DNA of 64,000 nucleotides. It comes from Silurus meridionalis (taxonomy: Eukaryota; Chordata; Actinopteri; Siluriformes; Siluridae). Every line of letters begins with the position of its first letter. Position 1 is the stretch's first letter. The notes under the pieces are model-generated. The model saw only the letters and a program-made list of their open reading frames with translations, was not told the DNA's origin and ran no database searches. Both the position numbers and the translations under genes were made by a program. Shown in pieces: positions 1 through 33,763 of the stretch. Location: assembly GCF_014805685.1 (NCBI RefSeq), contig NC_060896.1, forward strand, positions 12,791,389 through 12,855,388, read 5' to 3'.

Positions 1-114
1 TAATTTGTTTGGCCAAATCTCAATAGGTCATTGAGAAAAGGGACTAATGGCCTAGACAGTGTCTTTGACCTTCTTATCATATCTTTTTAGTTTTCAACTG
101 GAATACAGCCATAC

Positions 115-22124
<22,010 letters not shown>

Positions 22125-22173
22125 GATCAATGTCTCTGGACCTTCAGCTCTCAATGGAGAAACTTCTCTTTAC
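22125..22173 (-). other. sf3b3: sf3b3 exon 2, 5' UTR part
   Basis: Between the start codon at 22124 and a good acceptor (tgattgttacag on the minus strand, boundary 22173/22174) lie 49 bases without an ATG. This makes exon 2 run 22055-22173, with the start codon near its middle. Confidence 0.75.
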
Positions 22174-22795
22174 CTGTAACAATCAAAAAGTGAATCAATG
22201 AAATCAGACCAGACTGATCATTTTGACCTTAAACAAGCCTCTGCGAAATACTTCATCCATTGACTGATTAGCAATTTTGCATCCCAAGCTACAAACACTG
22301 CTAATTTAACCCTAAAACAGGCGCGAACTACCATCTTTGTAACATTTCTAAATAGTTTTGTTCCATCAACTGTTCCTTAAAACATAGCAAAGAAATAGTA
22401 TATTTTTAGATAATGGACAACAGTTTGTAGATCAGTTATATGACTTATTAAAGCTCTTCCACATCAAACTAGCTAGCGCCTTAGCTAATACACTACTGAC
22501 TCGTTTAAGTGACTCAGAAACCGGTTCTGAGTCAGCCTCCAGCGGCATCGCTTAAATTAATACTTGTTTTACATTATGGAAACATAAGTTTGTACTCTTA
22601 AATTAAAATATTCAACTATTCACCACATCGTGCAACATGCTAGCCAGTTGGTTAGCATGCTCATTCATAACTAGCCTGTGTAGCTAACGTCGGAGTATAG
22701 ACTCACTTATTTGTTCTTTTTTGGTTTTCAAACAGACACATACCCCAATAATAAAATTCTATAATATCTATTTGTAGCGTATGGAAATAGTTTAC

Positions 22796-22930
22796 CGATT
22801 TTACTATCAGGATGTTGCAGATATCGCCAGATGACGAACTCATTCACGACATTTACTTGGCCGCTTCGTATTTTGCAAACGCCGCTCTAACGACTGGGGT
22901 CCTTCCGGCACTCGGTCGCGTTTGATAGCT
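22796..22930 (-). other. sf3b3: Probable non-coding first exon of sf3b3
   Basis: A donor reading ATCG|GTAAAC on the minus strand ends a GC-richer, CpG-containing segment directly upstream of exon 2. The donor position (22796) is seen in the sequence. The transcription start is only estimated from the end of the CpG-rich stretch. The exon would carry short upstream ATGs, so the exact start matters for translation. Confidence 0.55.
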
Positions 22931-22965
22931 ATCTTGCAGGATGCCTGACGGAAATGATTACACTT
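22895..22965 (-). promoter_or_regulatory. TATA-less sf3b3 promoter with ETS site
   Basis: On the minus strand the CpG-rich segment contains GCCGGAAGG (plus-strand cttccgg at 22902-22908), the core bound by ETS/GABP factors at many housekeeping promoters, and no TATA box is visible. The placement just upstream of the first exon fits a core promoter for a constitutively expressed splicing factor. The motif is seen; its function is inferred. Confidence 0.5.
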
Positions 22966-23122
22966 AATGTTTACATTGCTTGTTCAAATTTGTTGTTTCA
23001 GTTTGATTGTATAGAACTTTCAATTAAAAATGTTTTATTCAGAGTTGCATTTTTTATAAAAATATGAGAAATTACATTGATTCATTACATGAGAGCATTT
23101 AAGAAATCAGAATAAGAACCAG

Positions 23123-23880
23123 GTTTATTGGCTTATAGGTTTATAGTGTGTAGACACACGCAAGGAATTTGGTTCCAGCTGTTAGTGACTCTCAAATTAC
23201 AGACATTAATAACACTATACATTCAGCTTGGACTATACAAGACAAAGCAGACAAGACAAGACAAAAACAGACTATACAAGACAATACAGACAATGTGAGA
23301 CAATATAGACAGTATGAGTATTAAATAGGGATAAAGGTTATATGAGAGATCAGTAATGTACATAAAGTGTGAGAGTGCACAGTAGTGCAAATGACAGTAT
23401 TGTGCATCAGGTATGATAAAGAGTTTACTTTAGAATGTTGTACAATATACAGCAGCCATAGTGTGTGTAACAGATATAGATAATGTGATGACTGGCAGTT
23501 CTAAATCTGTGCAGTACTTATATATGAAGCAGGGAATATTATTAAGGTGAGTTATTAATGAGGGTGATTGCCTGGGAAAAGAAACTGTTTCTGTGTCTGG
23601 CAGTTTTGGTAAACAAAGTTCTGTAGCGCCTGCCAGACGGGAGGAGCTGAAAGATGTTGTGTCCAGGGTGCGAAGGGTCAGTAGTGATTTTTCCTGCCCG
23701 GTTTCTGGTTCTTGTATGGTACAGGTCCTGGAAAATGGGCAGGGGAGCACCAATGATTTTTTTCTTCTGTTTTAACCTTTTTCTGCAGTCTGGTTCCTGT
23801 CCTGTTTTGTTGCTGCTCCAAACCAGATGGTGATTGATGAGCACAGGACAGATTCAATGACTGCAGTGTAGAACTGCATC
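23123..23880 (-). mobile_element. L2-type LINE, 3' end fragment
   Basis: On the minus strand a frame reads LPIFQDLYHTRTRNRAGKI, then DPSHPGHNIFQLLPSGRRYR and HRNSFFSQAITLIN. This is the conserved C-terminal end of the reverse-transcriptase ORF of fish L2/Rex-like LINEs, followed by a 3' UTR. It is 5'-truncated, as usual for LINEs. Confidence 0.8.
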
Positions 23881-24322
23881 AAACAGCTAATTAGATTAGA
23901 TTTAACTTAATTGTCATTGTGCAGAGTACAAGTACATGGCCAATCAAAAATGCAGTTAGCATCTAACCAGAAGTACAAATTGTAACAAATAAATAGTATA
24001 AATAAATCTAATATCTTCTTATTCTTCCAGCTGCTTCTATTAGGGGTTGCCACTGTGGCTCATCTGTCTCCATTCTACCCTGTCCTTTACTTCTGCCTCT
24101 TTCATATTAACCACCTGCATGTCCTCCCTCACCACATCCATAAACCTCTTCCTTGGCCTTGCTCTTTTTCATCCTCAATGGTGGCTCCATCCTCAGCATT
24201 CTTCTACCTATATACCCTATGTCCCCTATCACTCCTTTCACTCTTTTCCACCCACTCCACCCTGCCTGCACTCTTTTCTTCACTTATCCTACACAATCGC
24301 CTTTACTTTGCACTGTTGACCC

Positions 24323-25221
24323 CTAGTACTTAAACTCCTTTACCACCTTTACCACCTTTTCTCCCTGCAACCGCATCACTCCACTATCCTCTCTCTTATT
24401 CACACACATGTACTCTGTCTTACTCTGTGTAACTCCACCTCTCCAGGCACTTCTGGAGGACCTACTCTCACCAGAAATCACAATATCATCCGCAAACAAC
24501 ATAGTCCATGGAGACTCCTGTCTGACCTTGTCCGTCAATCTGTCCTTCACCACTGCAAACAGGAAAGAGCTCAGATCCGATCCTTGATGCACCTCCCACC
24601 TCCACCTTAAACCAGTCTGTCATTTCTACTGCACAAATCACTGCTTTCACACAATTACATGTCCTGTACCACCCTCACATACTTCTCTGCCGCACCTGAC
24701 GTCCTCATACAATTCCACAACCCCTCTCTCTGCACCCTGCCATACGGTTTCTCTAAATCCACAAACACACAATGCAACTCCTTCTGACCTTCTCTATGCT
24801 TCTCCATTAACATTCTCAAAGCAAATATTGCATCTGTAGTGCTCTTCTTCAGCATGAAACCATACCGTTGCTCACAGATGGTAACCTCTTCTCTCAGCCT
24901 GGCTTTCACTACTCTTTCCCAAACCTTCATCGTGTGACTGATCAACTTTATTCCCCTGTAATTACTGCATGTCTGCACATTTCCCTTTTTCCTAAAAATC
25001 TGTACCAACACACTCCTTCTCCTTTCCTCAGGCATCCTCTCACCTTCCAGATTCTTGTTAAACAATCTTGTTAAAAACTCCACTGCCATCTTGCCTAAAC
25101 ATCTCCATGCTTCTACTGGTATGTCATCTGGTCCAACCGACTTTCCACTCTTCATCCTCTCAATAGCTGCTCTCACTTCCTCCTTACTAATCCTATCCAC
25201 TTCCTGCTTCACCATCCCCAC
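24323..25221 (-). pseudogene. Reverse transcriptase remnant of the RTE-type LINE
   Basis: Two frames (24655-25221 and 24323-24592) cover the palm and thumb. Block 0-2 (VGPDDIPVEAW), NYRGIKLI, a mutated block A (VFVDLEKPYGRV where AYDRV is usual) and the catalytic FADD box are all visible. A stop or frameshift separates the two frames. Confidence 0.85.
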
Positions 25222-25739
25222 ACCATCTTACCTCCTCTCGCTCTCATTTTCCTCGTTCATCACCTTCTCAACACACTCTCCTTCACTAGTCAACACATTT
25301 CCATCTGCATTCTTTATTGCTCAAACTTGCACCACACTTATCTCACTTATCACGTCTGCAGTAGTTGCCACTGAGCTCCTGTCTGACCTCCTCCCTGAAT
25401 CTCACACTACAGTCTTCCTCCTTCAGTTTCAACCATCTTATTCTTTTTCAGTCATTGCCCTCTCCTCTTCTTCTTCACCTTCAAAGCCATGCTAAAGACC
25501 ACCATCTGATGCTATCTAGCTACACTGTCCCCTGCGATCACCTTACAGTCCCCAATCTCTTTCAGGTTGCATCTTCTGTATAAAACATAGTCCACCTGTG
25601 TGCACCTTCCTCCACTTTTAAACATCACCCTATGCTCCTCCTTTCTTTTTAAAATAAGTATTCACCACTGCCATATCTATCCTTTTAGCAAAATCTACCA
25701 TCTGCCCTTCCACATTCCTCTCCTTTAGGCAATACCTAC

Positions 25740-26343
25740 ATTACATTTACATTTACATTTGCGGCATTTAGCAGACGCCCATATTCAGAGCGACGTACAA
25801 AAGTGCTTTGAGACACTAGTAATGAATAAATCTACACTGGTACGCAAGATTACAAACATAATATAAATATAACTCTAGAGTTCTACAAACTTGGAAAGTG
25901 CTAATTTAAGTGTTTCAGGAAGAGGTAGGTCTTCAGTCATCGCTTAAAGATATTCAGGGACTCCGCTGTATGGACATCTAGGGGAAGTTCATTTCACCAC
26001 CTTGGTGCCAGAACAGAGAAGAGCCTTGAAGTGTACTTACCTCTCATTCTGAGAAAAGGTGGTACCAGTCGAGCAGTGCTGGAGATGTGATGAGGTCACC
26101 GAGGTAAGATGGCGCTGGTCTATTTTTGGCCTTGTAGGCAAGCATCAGTGTTTTGAATCTGATACGTGCAGCTACTGGAAGCCAGTGAAGTGAGCGCAGC
26201 AGTGGGGTGGTGTGGGAGAACTTGGGCTGATTGAACACAAGCCGTGCAGCTGCGTTTTGGATCATTTGCAGTGGACGGATAGCGTTCAGGGGAAGACCTG
26301 CCAGCAGAGAGTTGCAGTAGTCGAGTCTTGAAATCATAAAATC
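25740..26343 (-). mobile_element. CR1/L2-like LINE 3' fragment nested in the RTE element
   Basis: The minus-strand frame 26044-26355 reads SRLDYCNSLLAGLPLNAIRP, LQMIQNAAARLVFN, LLRSLHWLPVAARIRFKTLM and YKAKNRPAPSYL, the usual C-terminal part of a fish LINE reverse-transcriptase ORF. Its 3' tail is the plus-strand run of ttacattt units at 25740. The 6-mer acctac on both sides (25734-25739 and 26344-26349) may be its target duplication. Confidence 0.85.
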
Positions 26344-26947
26344 ACCTACCATCACCTCCTCATCACCTCTGTTCCATTCACCAACATGGCCATTGAAGTC
26401 TTACTCAATCACCAATGGTTCTTTCCTAGGTACACCTTCTACTACTTTATTTAACTTACTCCCGAATTGTTCTTCTCCTCCATTTCACAACCCACTTGTG
26501 AAGTATAAACACTGATGACATTTATCATCACCCCTTCAACATCACTTCCAGCTTCACATTCATCCCCCTTTTAGAAACGCTCTACACCATGAAAGAACAG
26601 TTTAAACCCACCTCCATTGTTCACAGCCTTACTCCCCTTTCACTTGGTTTCCTAAACACACAACATATATATCTTTCTCCTTTATATCACATCAGCTACC
26701 TCTCTCCCTTTACCAGTCATAGTACCAACATTTAAAGTGCACACCCTAACCTTCACTCTCCTACACTTCTCCTTTTCCTGCTGTCTCTGTAGATGTCTTC
26801 CTCCTTTCATTCTCTTCTTTTGGCCAACAGTAGTTCAATTTCCACCCTTGTTGGCTAATGATACCTGTGGTGGTTGTTAGTAACCCGGGCCTCGAGAGTG
26901 CACTGGCTTGTGCAATGTTAATGGCTGGGTTATAAATAAATCTAATA

Positions 26948-27116
26948 GAAATATTGAAATATACACATATACAATTATTCTATTCTACTGTATATATAAA
27001 GATTGTATAAGGTGAAAATCTAAAGCAACACAGAAGGGTATTATTTGAAAGTGAACAGAAAACAATGTGAGTGTACAGTAAAGAGACATTAAAGAGACAC
27101 AGTAAAGGACAGTAAA
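26948..27116 (-). repeat. LINE 3' UTR-like repeat (target of the RTE insertion)
   Basis: The sequence continues across the RTE insertion from about 23880-24013 (attgtcattgtgcagagtac...) and has repeated cagtaaagagaca units. This kind of sequence is found in the 3' regions of fish LINEs. Assignment is tentative. Confidence 0.4.
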
Positions 27117-27935
27117 GAGACACTCTTGTGGTGGGCCTGATCTCCAACAACGACGAGAGGAAGTTAAAAACCTGAAGAGATGGTGCTTGGAGAACAACTT
27201 TCTCCTGAACGTCAGCAAGACTAAGGAGCTGATAGTGGATAGTCAGCACAAAGCAGGAGCGGTCATACCAACCGCTAAATCTACAGCACGCGGTGCCGGA
27301 CTAGAGCCAGGAAGATTGTGAAGGACCTCAGCCATCCTAACAATGGACTCTTTCCTTTGTTGCATTCAGGAAAACGCTTCTGCTCCGCTGGAAAGATTTT
27401 TCCGAACACAGAGAGAATTAGGAGGAGCTTCTTCCCGCAGACCATTCAGAGTTTGAACCAGGAAACACCCAGGATCTAAAAGCTGGTCCACTCTCTTCAT
27501 CGCCACACTTTTTCTGCACGTTTTTCTTTTCGCACTACAACACTTTAACCTCTGGACTGTCACTTCAACTGCGGACTTGCACAGCACAGTGCACTTTATA
27601 CCACACCACACCGCACACAGTCACTTTATGGGCAATCACATCAACCACCTTATGTGATTACTGTTTACTGTACATAAGCATACCTTGTATCCATAAGCAT
27701 ACCTTGTATATACACTTTTTCCTCATATATATCTTTATATCTTTATATATTTTATATTTTAGTTTATACTATTTAGTTTATACTCTTTATTAATCTGCCT
27801 TCTTCTTCTTTGTTTTATTTTCTCCCCATCCTATTCCCTCCGCCGGACAGCTGTATAAAGCATTTCACTGCATGTCGTACTCTGTATGTATGTGTATGTG
27901 ACAAATAAAATTTTATTTGATTTGATTTGAGACAT
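27117..27935 (+). mobile_element. L2-type LINE, 3' end fragment, plus strand
   Basis: Reading plus, the translated pieces WCLENNFLLNVSKTKELIVD and then KIVKDLSHPNNGLFPLLHSG and RRSFFPQTIQSLNQE form the end of a reverse-transcriptase ORF. A 3' UTR follows, ending in repeated tttga units at about 27910-27935. 5'-truncated and frameshifted. Confidence 0.85.
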
Positions 27936-28340
27936 ATTAATGTACAATGCAGTAGACTACAAAGAGTAAAGTGAAGTAGACCGAGTTGGATGTAAAGATC
28001 ATTGTTTATTTATAGAGTTCAGTAGGCTGACAGCTGAGGTAAATAACTTGTTACTGAGTTTGCTGTTATGACACGAAGGCTCCTATGTTGACCCCAAATA
28101 GGAGAGAAATAAACAGTCCATGGCTAGGGTGAGAGGTGTCTTTCATAATGTTTCTCACCCTTCATAGGCAGCGTTTGTGGTATATGTCTTGGTCTACTGA
28201 GGGTAGCTGAACACCAGTAATGTTTTGGGCAGTTTTCACCAACAGTTGGAGGACATTCTGATCTGGTGCAGTTGCTGTATCACAATGTGATGCAGTTAGA
28301 TATATTTTGTATCAGTAGAATGTGAAATGTATAGGTATGG
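27936..28340 (-). repeat. LINE-derived sequence, minus strand (tentative)
   Basis: The stretch resembles an L2 3' part read on the minus strand (gagttcagtaggctgacagc on plus, similar to 47070-47090, which belongs to an L2 copy). It may be the same old element that was split by the insertions to its left. Confidence 0.4.
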
Positions 28341-28595
28341 GCCAGATATAGCTCCCATATAATTAGAGACCATCCCAGGGTATATTTAAAATGTACTTTA
28401 AATATTTTACTAAAGGTTCACTAAAAAAAATAGGTTTGGTAACAAGATGAATTAGATGAAGGGGTAGATGGTGTACCTAGGAAAGAACAATTGGTGAATA
28501 GGGCAGACTTTAATGGGCATGTAGGTGAAGGGAACAGAGATGATAAAGAGGTTATGGGTAGGTATGGCCTTAAGGAGAGGAATGCGGAAGGGTAG

Positions 28596-29543
28596 ATGGT
28601 GGTGGATTTTGCTAAAAGGATGGAAATGGCAGTGGTGAATACTTGTTTTAAGAAGAAGGATGATCATAGGGTGACCTATAAGAGTGGAGTAAGGTGCACA
28701 CAGGTGGACTATGTTCTATGCAGGAGATGCAACCTGAAGGAGATTGGAGACTGTAAGGTGCTGGCGGGGGACAGTGTAGCTAGACAGCATCAGATGGTGG
28801 TCTGTAGGATGGTTTTGGAGGTGAGGAAGAAGAGGAGGAGAGTGAGGACTGAAAGAAGAATAAGATGGTGGAAGCTGAAGGAGGAAGAGTGTAGTGTGAG
28901 GTTCAGGGAAGAGGTCAGACAGGAGCTCGGTTGTGGTGAAGAGGTGTTGGAGGATTGGGTAACTACTGCAGGAGTAATAAGAGTGGCAGCTAGAAAAGTA
29001 CTTGGTGTGACATCTGGAAATAAAAAGGAAAACAAAGAGACGTGGTGGTGGAATGAGGAAGTGCAGGAGAGCATAAGAAGAAAGAGGTTGGCAAAGCAGA
29101 AGTGGGATCGACAGAGTGATGAGAAAAGTAGGCAAGAGTACAAGGAGATGCGGCAGCAGGTAAATAGGGAGGTGGCGAAAGCCAGGGAAAAGGCATATGA
29201 GGAGCTGTATGAGAGGTTGGACACTGAGGGAGGAGAAATGAATTTGTACCAATTGGCCAGACAGAGGGACAGAGCTGGGAAGGATGTACTGCAAATTAGA
29301 ACAATAAAGTATGGAGATGCAAATGTGTTGACTAGTGAGGAGAGTGTGTTGAGAAGGTGGAGGGGGTATTTTGAGCAGCTGATAAATAAGAAAAATCAGA
29401 GAGAGAGAAGGTTGGATGGTGTGGAGATTGTAAAGCAGGATGTGGATAGGATTAGTAAGGAGGAAGTGAGAGCAGCGATTAAGAGGATGAAGAGTGGAAA
29501 GTCGGTTGGACCAGATGAAATACCTGTAGAAGCATGGAGATGA
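28596..29543 (+). pseudogene. RTE endonuclease C-terminus and linker to reverse transcriptase
   Basis: The frame of 315 codons includes TYKSGVRCTQVDYVLCRR and DSVARQHQMVVCRM, the end of an AP-type endonuclease. A basic linker and RISKEEVRAAIKRMKSGKSV follow at the start of the reverse transcriptase, ending at PVEAWR before a stop. Confidence 0.85.
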
Positions 29544-29781
29544 TTATGAGAGATGGCAGTGGAGTTTTTAACCAGATTGTTTAACAAGATTCTGGAAGGT
29601 GAGAGGATGCCTGAGGAATGGAAAAGGAGTGTGCTGGTACCGATCTTTAAGCATAAGGGAGATGTGCAGATCTGCAGTAACTACAGGTGAATTAAGTTGA
29701 TCAGTCACACCATGAAGTTATGGGAAAGAGTAGTGGAAGCCAGGCTGAGAGAAGACCATCTGTGAGCAACAGTATGGTTTC

Positions 29782-30330
29782 ATGCCAAGGAAGCGCACCA
29801 CAGATGCCTTATTTGCTTTGAGAATATTAATGGAAAAGTATAGAGAAGGACAGAAAGAATTGCATTGTGTATTCATGGATTTAGAGAAAGCGTACGACAG
29901 TGTGCCAAGGGAGGAGTTGTGGTATTGTATGAAGTCAGGTGTGTCAGAGAAGTATGTGAGGGTGGTGCAGGACATGTATGAGGACAGTGTGACAGCAGTG
30001 AAGTGTGCAGTAGGAAAGACAGACTGGTTCAGGGTGAATGTTGGACTGCATCATGGATCGGCCCTGAGCCCTTTCCTGTTTGCAGTGGTGAGGGACAGGT
30101 TGACGGACGAGGTCGGACAGGAGTCTCCCTTGACTATGATGTTTGCAGATGATATTGTGATTTGTGGTGAGAGTAGAGAACAGGTTAAGAAGAGCATGGA
30201 AAGGTGTAGATATGCACTGGAGAGAAGGGGAATAAAAGTCAGTAGGAGTAAGACGAGGTGGAGAAGGTGGAGGAGTTCAGGTAGCTGGGGTCAACAGTGC
30301 AAAGTAATGGACAGTGTGTTAGAGAAGTGA
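29782..30330 (+). pseudogene. RTE reverse transcriptase palm region
   Basis: The frame shows block A FMDLEKAYDSVPREELW, KYVRVVQDMYEDS, the HGSALSPFLFAVV block and the catalytic MMFADDIVICGES. Catalytic Asp residues are intact here, but flanking frames are broken. Confidence 0.88.
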
Positions 30331-30368
30331 AGAAAAGAGTGCAGGCAGGGTGAAGTGGGTGGAGAGAA

Positions 30369-30876
30369 GTGACAGGAGTGATTTGTAATAGTAGGGTATC
30401 TGCAAGGATGAAAGGAAAAGTTTATAGGACTGTGGTGAGACCTGCGATGTTGTATGGACTAGAGACAGTGGCATTGAGTAAAAGACAGGAGGCAAAGCTG
30501 GAGGTAGCAGAGTTAAAGTTGTTAAGGGTTTCGTTGGAAGTGACGATGATGGACAGGATTAGAAATGAGTTTATTAGAGGGACATCATATGTAGGATGTT
30601 TTGGTGACAAGGTGAGGGAGTCAAGATTGAGATGATTTGGTGCAGAGGAGGGACATGAGTTATATTGGTAGAAGAATGCTGAGGATGGAGCCACCAGGTA
30701 GGTGGAAAAGAGGAAGGCCAAGGAGGAGGTTTATGGATGTGGTGAAGGGAAGACATGCAGGTAGTTGGGTTAAAAGAGGCAGATGTAGAGGACAGGGTGG
30801 TATGGAGACGGATGATCCGCTGTGGCGACCCCTAATGGGAGAAGCCGAAAGAAGAAGAAGAAGAAAAGATTTTTAA
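30369..30876 (+). pseudogene. RTE LINE C-terminal region
   Basis: Two overlapping frames read GKVYRTVVRPAMLYGLETVA, KRQEAKLEVAELKLLR and then MVQRRDMSYIGRRMLRMEPP and KRGRPRRRFMDVVK. This is the typical C-terminus of the family; the two frames are joined by a frameshift near 30634. Confidence 0.85.
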
Positions 30877-30879
30877 GAA

Positions 30880-32860
30880 CTGTCTGGTAACCATTAATTT
30901 TTAGGCAGGCAAATGGTGTGTTTATGACTATAGTCAATTTCATTTATGATATAATAATAAACATGCATTTTACCAAAGGTTTTTACAGCTGATACAAACT
31001 TGTATCACTTTGCTTATTCATTGCACTACTTCCACAAAACCCACTAAATCACTGTTAATAATTGACTTTGCCCCAAAGTAGATTTAGAGAGATAAAAAGG
31101 TTATAAATTTTTTTATTTATATTTCAGTGCCTATAAGTCTAGTGCATATACGTGTATTCTTAATAAGCATGTTAGTGGCTATAGTGGAAAGGGAAAACTT
31201 ATTGAAATGGCATAAGGAAAAAAACATGAGCAGAACCAGACTTAACAGATACCCCATTCTCATTTAAGTGACACTAAATGTCCATTCATAATAGTTTTAT
31301 TAATGTTGAGGTGCACTATTAAGTGATGGATGCTTAAATGCAAAACTGTTAATGCAAATTGCAGTCCTAAACTATTGTAGCAGACTGTTCATGTGGAAAC
31401 ATCCCCAGTTACACAAAGTGGTCTCTAACAGAAAGAACTCCATGCTGGCAGTATGTCAATAGAAAGCAGAGTGTTTGGTTTCTGTGGTTCTAAAGCCACA
31501 GAAGTTTGTTTTAACAAAAAAATAAACAAGTCGTTATCAGATATTACCAGCTGATTGTTTTGTCAACTCAAACAAAATGCTTAATGACTGTTGCATGACA
31601 TTTGTTTTCAGTTGCACTCACTATTTTGATTTCCTAAAAAAAATCCAAAATAATTATCCCCATAAGTAGGAAATAAAAACTACATGTATAGCTGAATGTA
31701 TAGTTAAAGGACATTAATCAATAAATAAGTGGTATAATGTGATAGTTGATTACCAGAAAATATGACTAATAAAACACTTAGGACTTATTCAGGTAAAAGT
31801 TGCATTTTCCAGATGTAGCAGTTATACAAAAAACATTCCTTCTGAGTCTGCATGCATTATGCTTTACACTGCTTTACATGCTGCCTAGAATTAGTATTCA
31901 CTCCAACCCTAGGCACAAAGTCCTGAACATTCCCACTCACCCTTGTAGCAAATAAAATAAATTAATTCATTTCCAGTATTCACTTTATCCTCATTGAACT
32001 CTCAGCCATGCCAGCTATTCATGCCACCTGCCTTTGTGAGTTGGGAGGAAAACTGAGAACTCACTTGTATACACAAAATGTAACAAATATCCTTGCTGAG
32101 AGCAATATAAGCCCAGGATTTAGTCTCCTCTTTGCTATTACAGTAACAGCCATACTTCTGGGAAAGTTTTCCTCTAAATTTTGGAAGGCGGCCTTGTGGA
32201 ATTTCTGATTCAGCCTAAAGAACACAAGTGAAGTCATGCACTGATATTGAATGAGAAAGCTTAGCACACATTCAGCATTGCAGTTCATCCGAAGGTAATC
32301 AGTGAGGTTGAGGTCAGGGATACATGTGGACCACTACTCACTACTACCAATTTATGCAAACCATGATGTTATTTTAGTTAGAAAATGTTTTACTTATTGG
32401 GATTAATCTACTACCATCAGCAATGCACATACACTAGCAAGACACATCAGGATTCCATCCACACGATGGCGCCATTGGTTCCTATATGTTAATAATCCAT
32501 GCCTTCTAGCTATGGTGGAATTCAGTTGAGGTGACAGACAAAAACAATTTCGCCATGTCTTTATGACTGTAAGACACCCAGCCCTTAGCATAAACGCTCT
32601 CAGGTATTATCACGTATCAAGCTGAACACTGTTATCTGTACACAGGAACACAACGAAATATTTGATGTCGAATATTTTGAAATCAATCCAAGTGCTTAAA
32701 AAAACAAAACAAACAAACAAACAAACAAACAAAAAACAGGGTATGGTTATGCATAAAATGTCATAATACAAAACAAATGTTTAATATAAATGTAACAAGG
32801 TACGAAAATACACACAGAGAAAACCACTTCACCCTGCTCAATAATCTTCTGTAACAGAAG
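30880..32860. other. Intergenic, little recognised
   Basis: AT-rich sequence. A piece at about 32210-32340 (ttgaggtcaggg...) resembles a DNA-transposon family that recurs at about 50010-50130. A (CAAA)n run lies at 32704-32733. No exon was recognised. Confidence 0.45.
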
Positions 32861-32865
32861 CAGTG

Positions 32866-33060
32866 CATCATGGGAAATGAGGTTCCTACCTTTTATCACG
32901 CGTAAACCTTTGCATTATTTATGCAACATATTTCCGAATTTCAGACTTGGTCATTTCAGCAACCTGAACTTAAAAATAGGCATGTCGTCTTATTGTGTTT
33001 ACTGGTTTTTAGTTTTGCAAAACGGGACCCTGGATTCAGCAGAAACAACTACATTTCCCA
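32866..33060 (+). promoter_or_regulatory. Probable st3gal2 promoter with ZNF143/STAF-like sites
   Basis: The sequence actacatttccca at 33048-33060 matches the ACTACA(N)2TCCCA core bound by ZNF143/STAF. A related gcatcatgggaaatg lies at about 32866-32881 in the other orientation. Both stand shortly upstream of the first probable exon. Motifs are seen; the promoter role is inferred. Confidence 0.4.
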
Positions 33061-33109
33061 TTAGGCGTTTGGGAGATTCGGAGTAATGCGCGTCGAAGGG
33101 GTGCCTTTT

Positions 33110-33492
33110 TCAGGGGTGCTCCTAATCCAAAGCGTTGAGGGTCTGGAAGATCCAGGTGAGCAAATGTATATCCAGACAGGAGCTGAACGCCGTATTGAAA
33201 GCAGATTTTTCAACAGCAAAAGAGGAACAGGGAGCGGAATCCGGCATCACAGCTGAACAGTGAGGAATCAAGGAACATCTGAGACTCCATGTGAATGCAT
33301 TCTGCAGCGCGGTAGCATCACCATCATCTTCATCATCATCATCTTCTTATCCAGGCTGAAAGAGAGCCCTTATACGAGTCTGAAGGGAGAAAGACGTGGG
33401 AATGCTTCAGTGTTGATACTCTCCAGCCTGAGCTCAGCTGTACATTTGAAGAAAAGAGATGAAGGAGATACAAGCTGGAGATGATTTACAAG
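33110..33492 (+). other. st3gal2: Probable 5' UTR exon 1 of st3gal2
   Basis: The segment ends at a clear donor, ACAAG|GTAGGT, at 33492/33493. It is richer in G+C than its surroundings and lacks a coding match. Its link to st3gal2 rests on strand, order and the absence of another gene before 51.9 kb; it could instead be a separate non-coding RNA. The left edge is a guess. Confidence 0.4.
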
Positions 33493-33642
33493 GTAGGTGT
33501 GATATCAGTTTCCTATAGCGGTGGGACTTTAATTGAAACTGGAATGGTGCACGTGTCTTGCAGTATCTTATTATTGATATGTTTTAATAATGGCTCATAA
33601 AGGAGTCACACATATAAAGTGGTTATTGCATACATAATAGAC

Positions 33643-33650
33643 TTCTCTCT

Positions 33651-33732
<82 letters not shown>
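33643..33732. repeat. (CT)n(GT)n microsatellite
   Basis: A CT tract with one interruption runs into a GT tract, lying in the short intron just before the acceptor at 33763. Confidence 0.93.
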
Positions 33733-33733
<1 letters not shown>

Positions 33734-33763
33734 TTTTCCTCTTGGCTTTCTCCCTCTTTGTAG

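Larger units (their letters stand above)
24014..26930 (-). mobile_element. RTE-type LINE, near full length, interrupted by another LINE, with 17-bp target duplication
   Basis: The perfect repeat tataaataaatctaata flanks the element at 23997-24013 and 26931-26947. On the minus strand the 5' end is at 26930, an endonuclease region follows (about 26850-25500), then reverse transcriptase. The 3' tail is AGAAGA-like at 24014. The reverse-transcriptase parts read RISKEEVRAAIERMKSGKS, VGPDDIPVEAWR, NYRGIKLISHTMK and FADDIVISGES. Frameshifts and stops are present and the copy is interrupted at about 25.74-26.34 kb, so it is inactive. Confidence 0.9.
28441..30870 (+). mobile_element. RTE-type LINE, 5'-truncated, plus strand
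   Basis: The element starts inside the endonuclease and runs to a (GAA)n tail at about 30850-30870 after TGTGGCGACCCCTAATGGG. The same family occurs at 24014-26930 in the opposite direction and as short 3' pieces at 42955 and 48660. It holds endonuclease, reverse-transcriptase and C-terminal parts in three frames. Stops at about 29545 and 30300 mark it inactive. Confidence 0.92.

Noticed and set aside
24047..24333. Plus-strand open frames rich in Pro, Ser and His at 24-25.5 kb
   Set aside because: Shadows of the RTE reverse-transcriptase gene on the minus strand.
28716..29294. 192-codon minus-strand frame
   Set aside because: Shadow of the RTE endonuclease/linker frame on the plus strand, with biased Leu/Ser/Pro composition.
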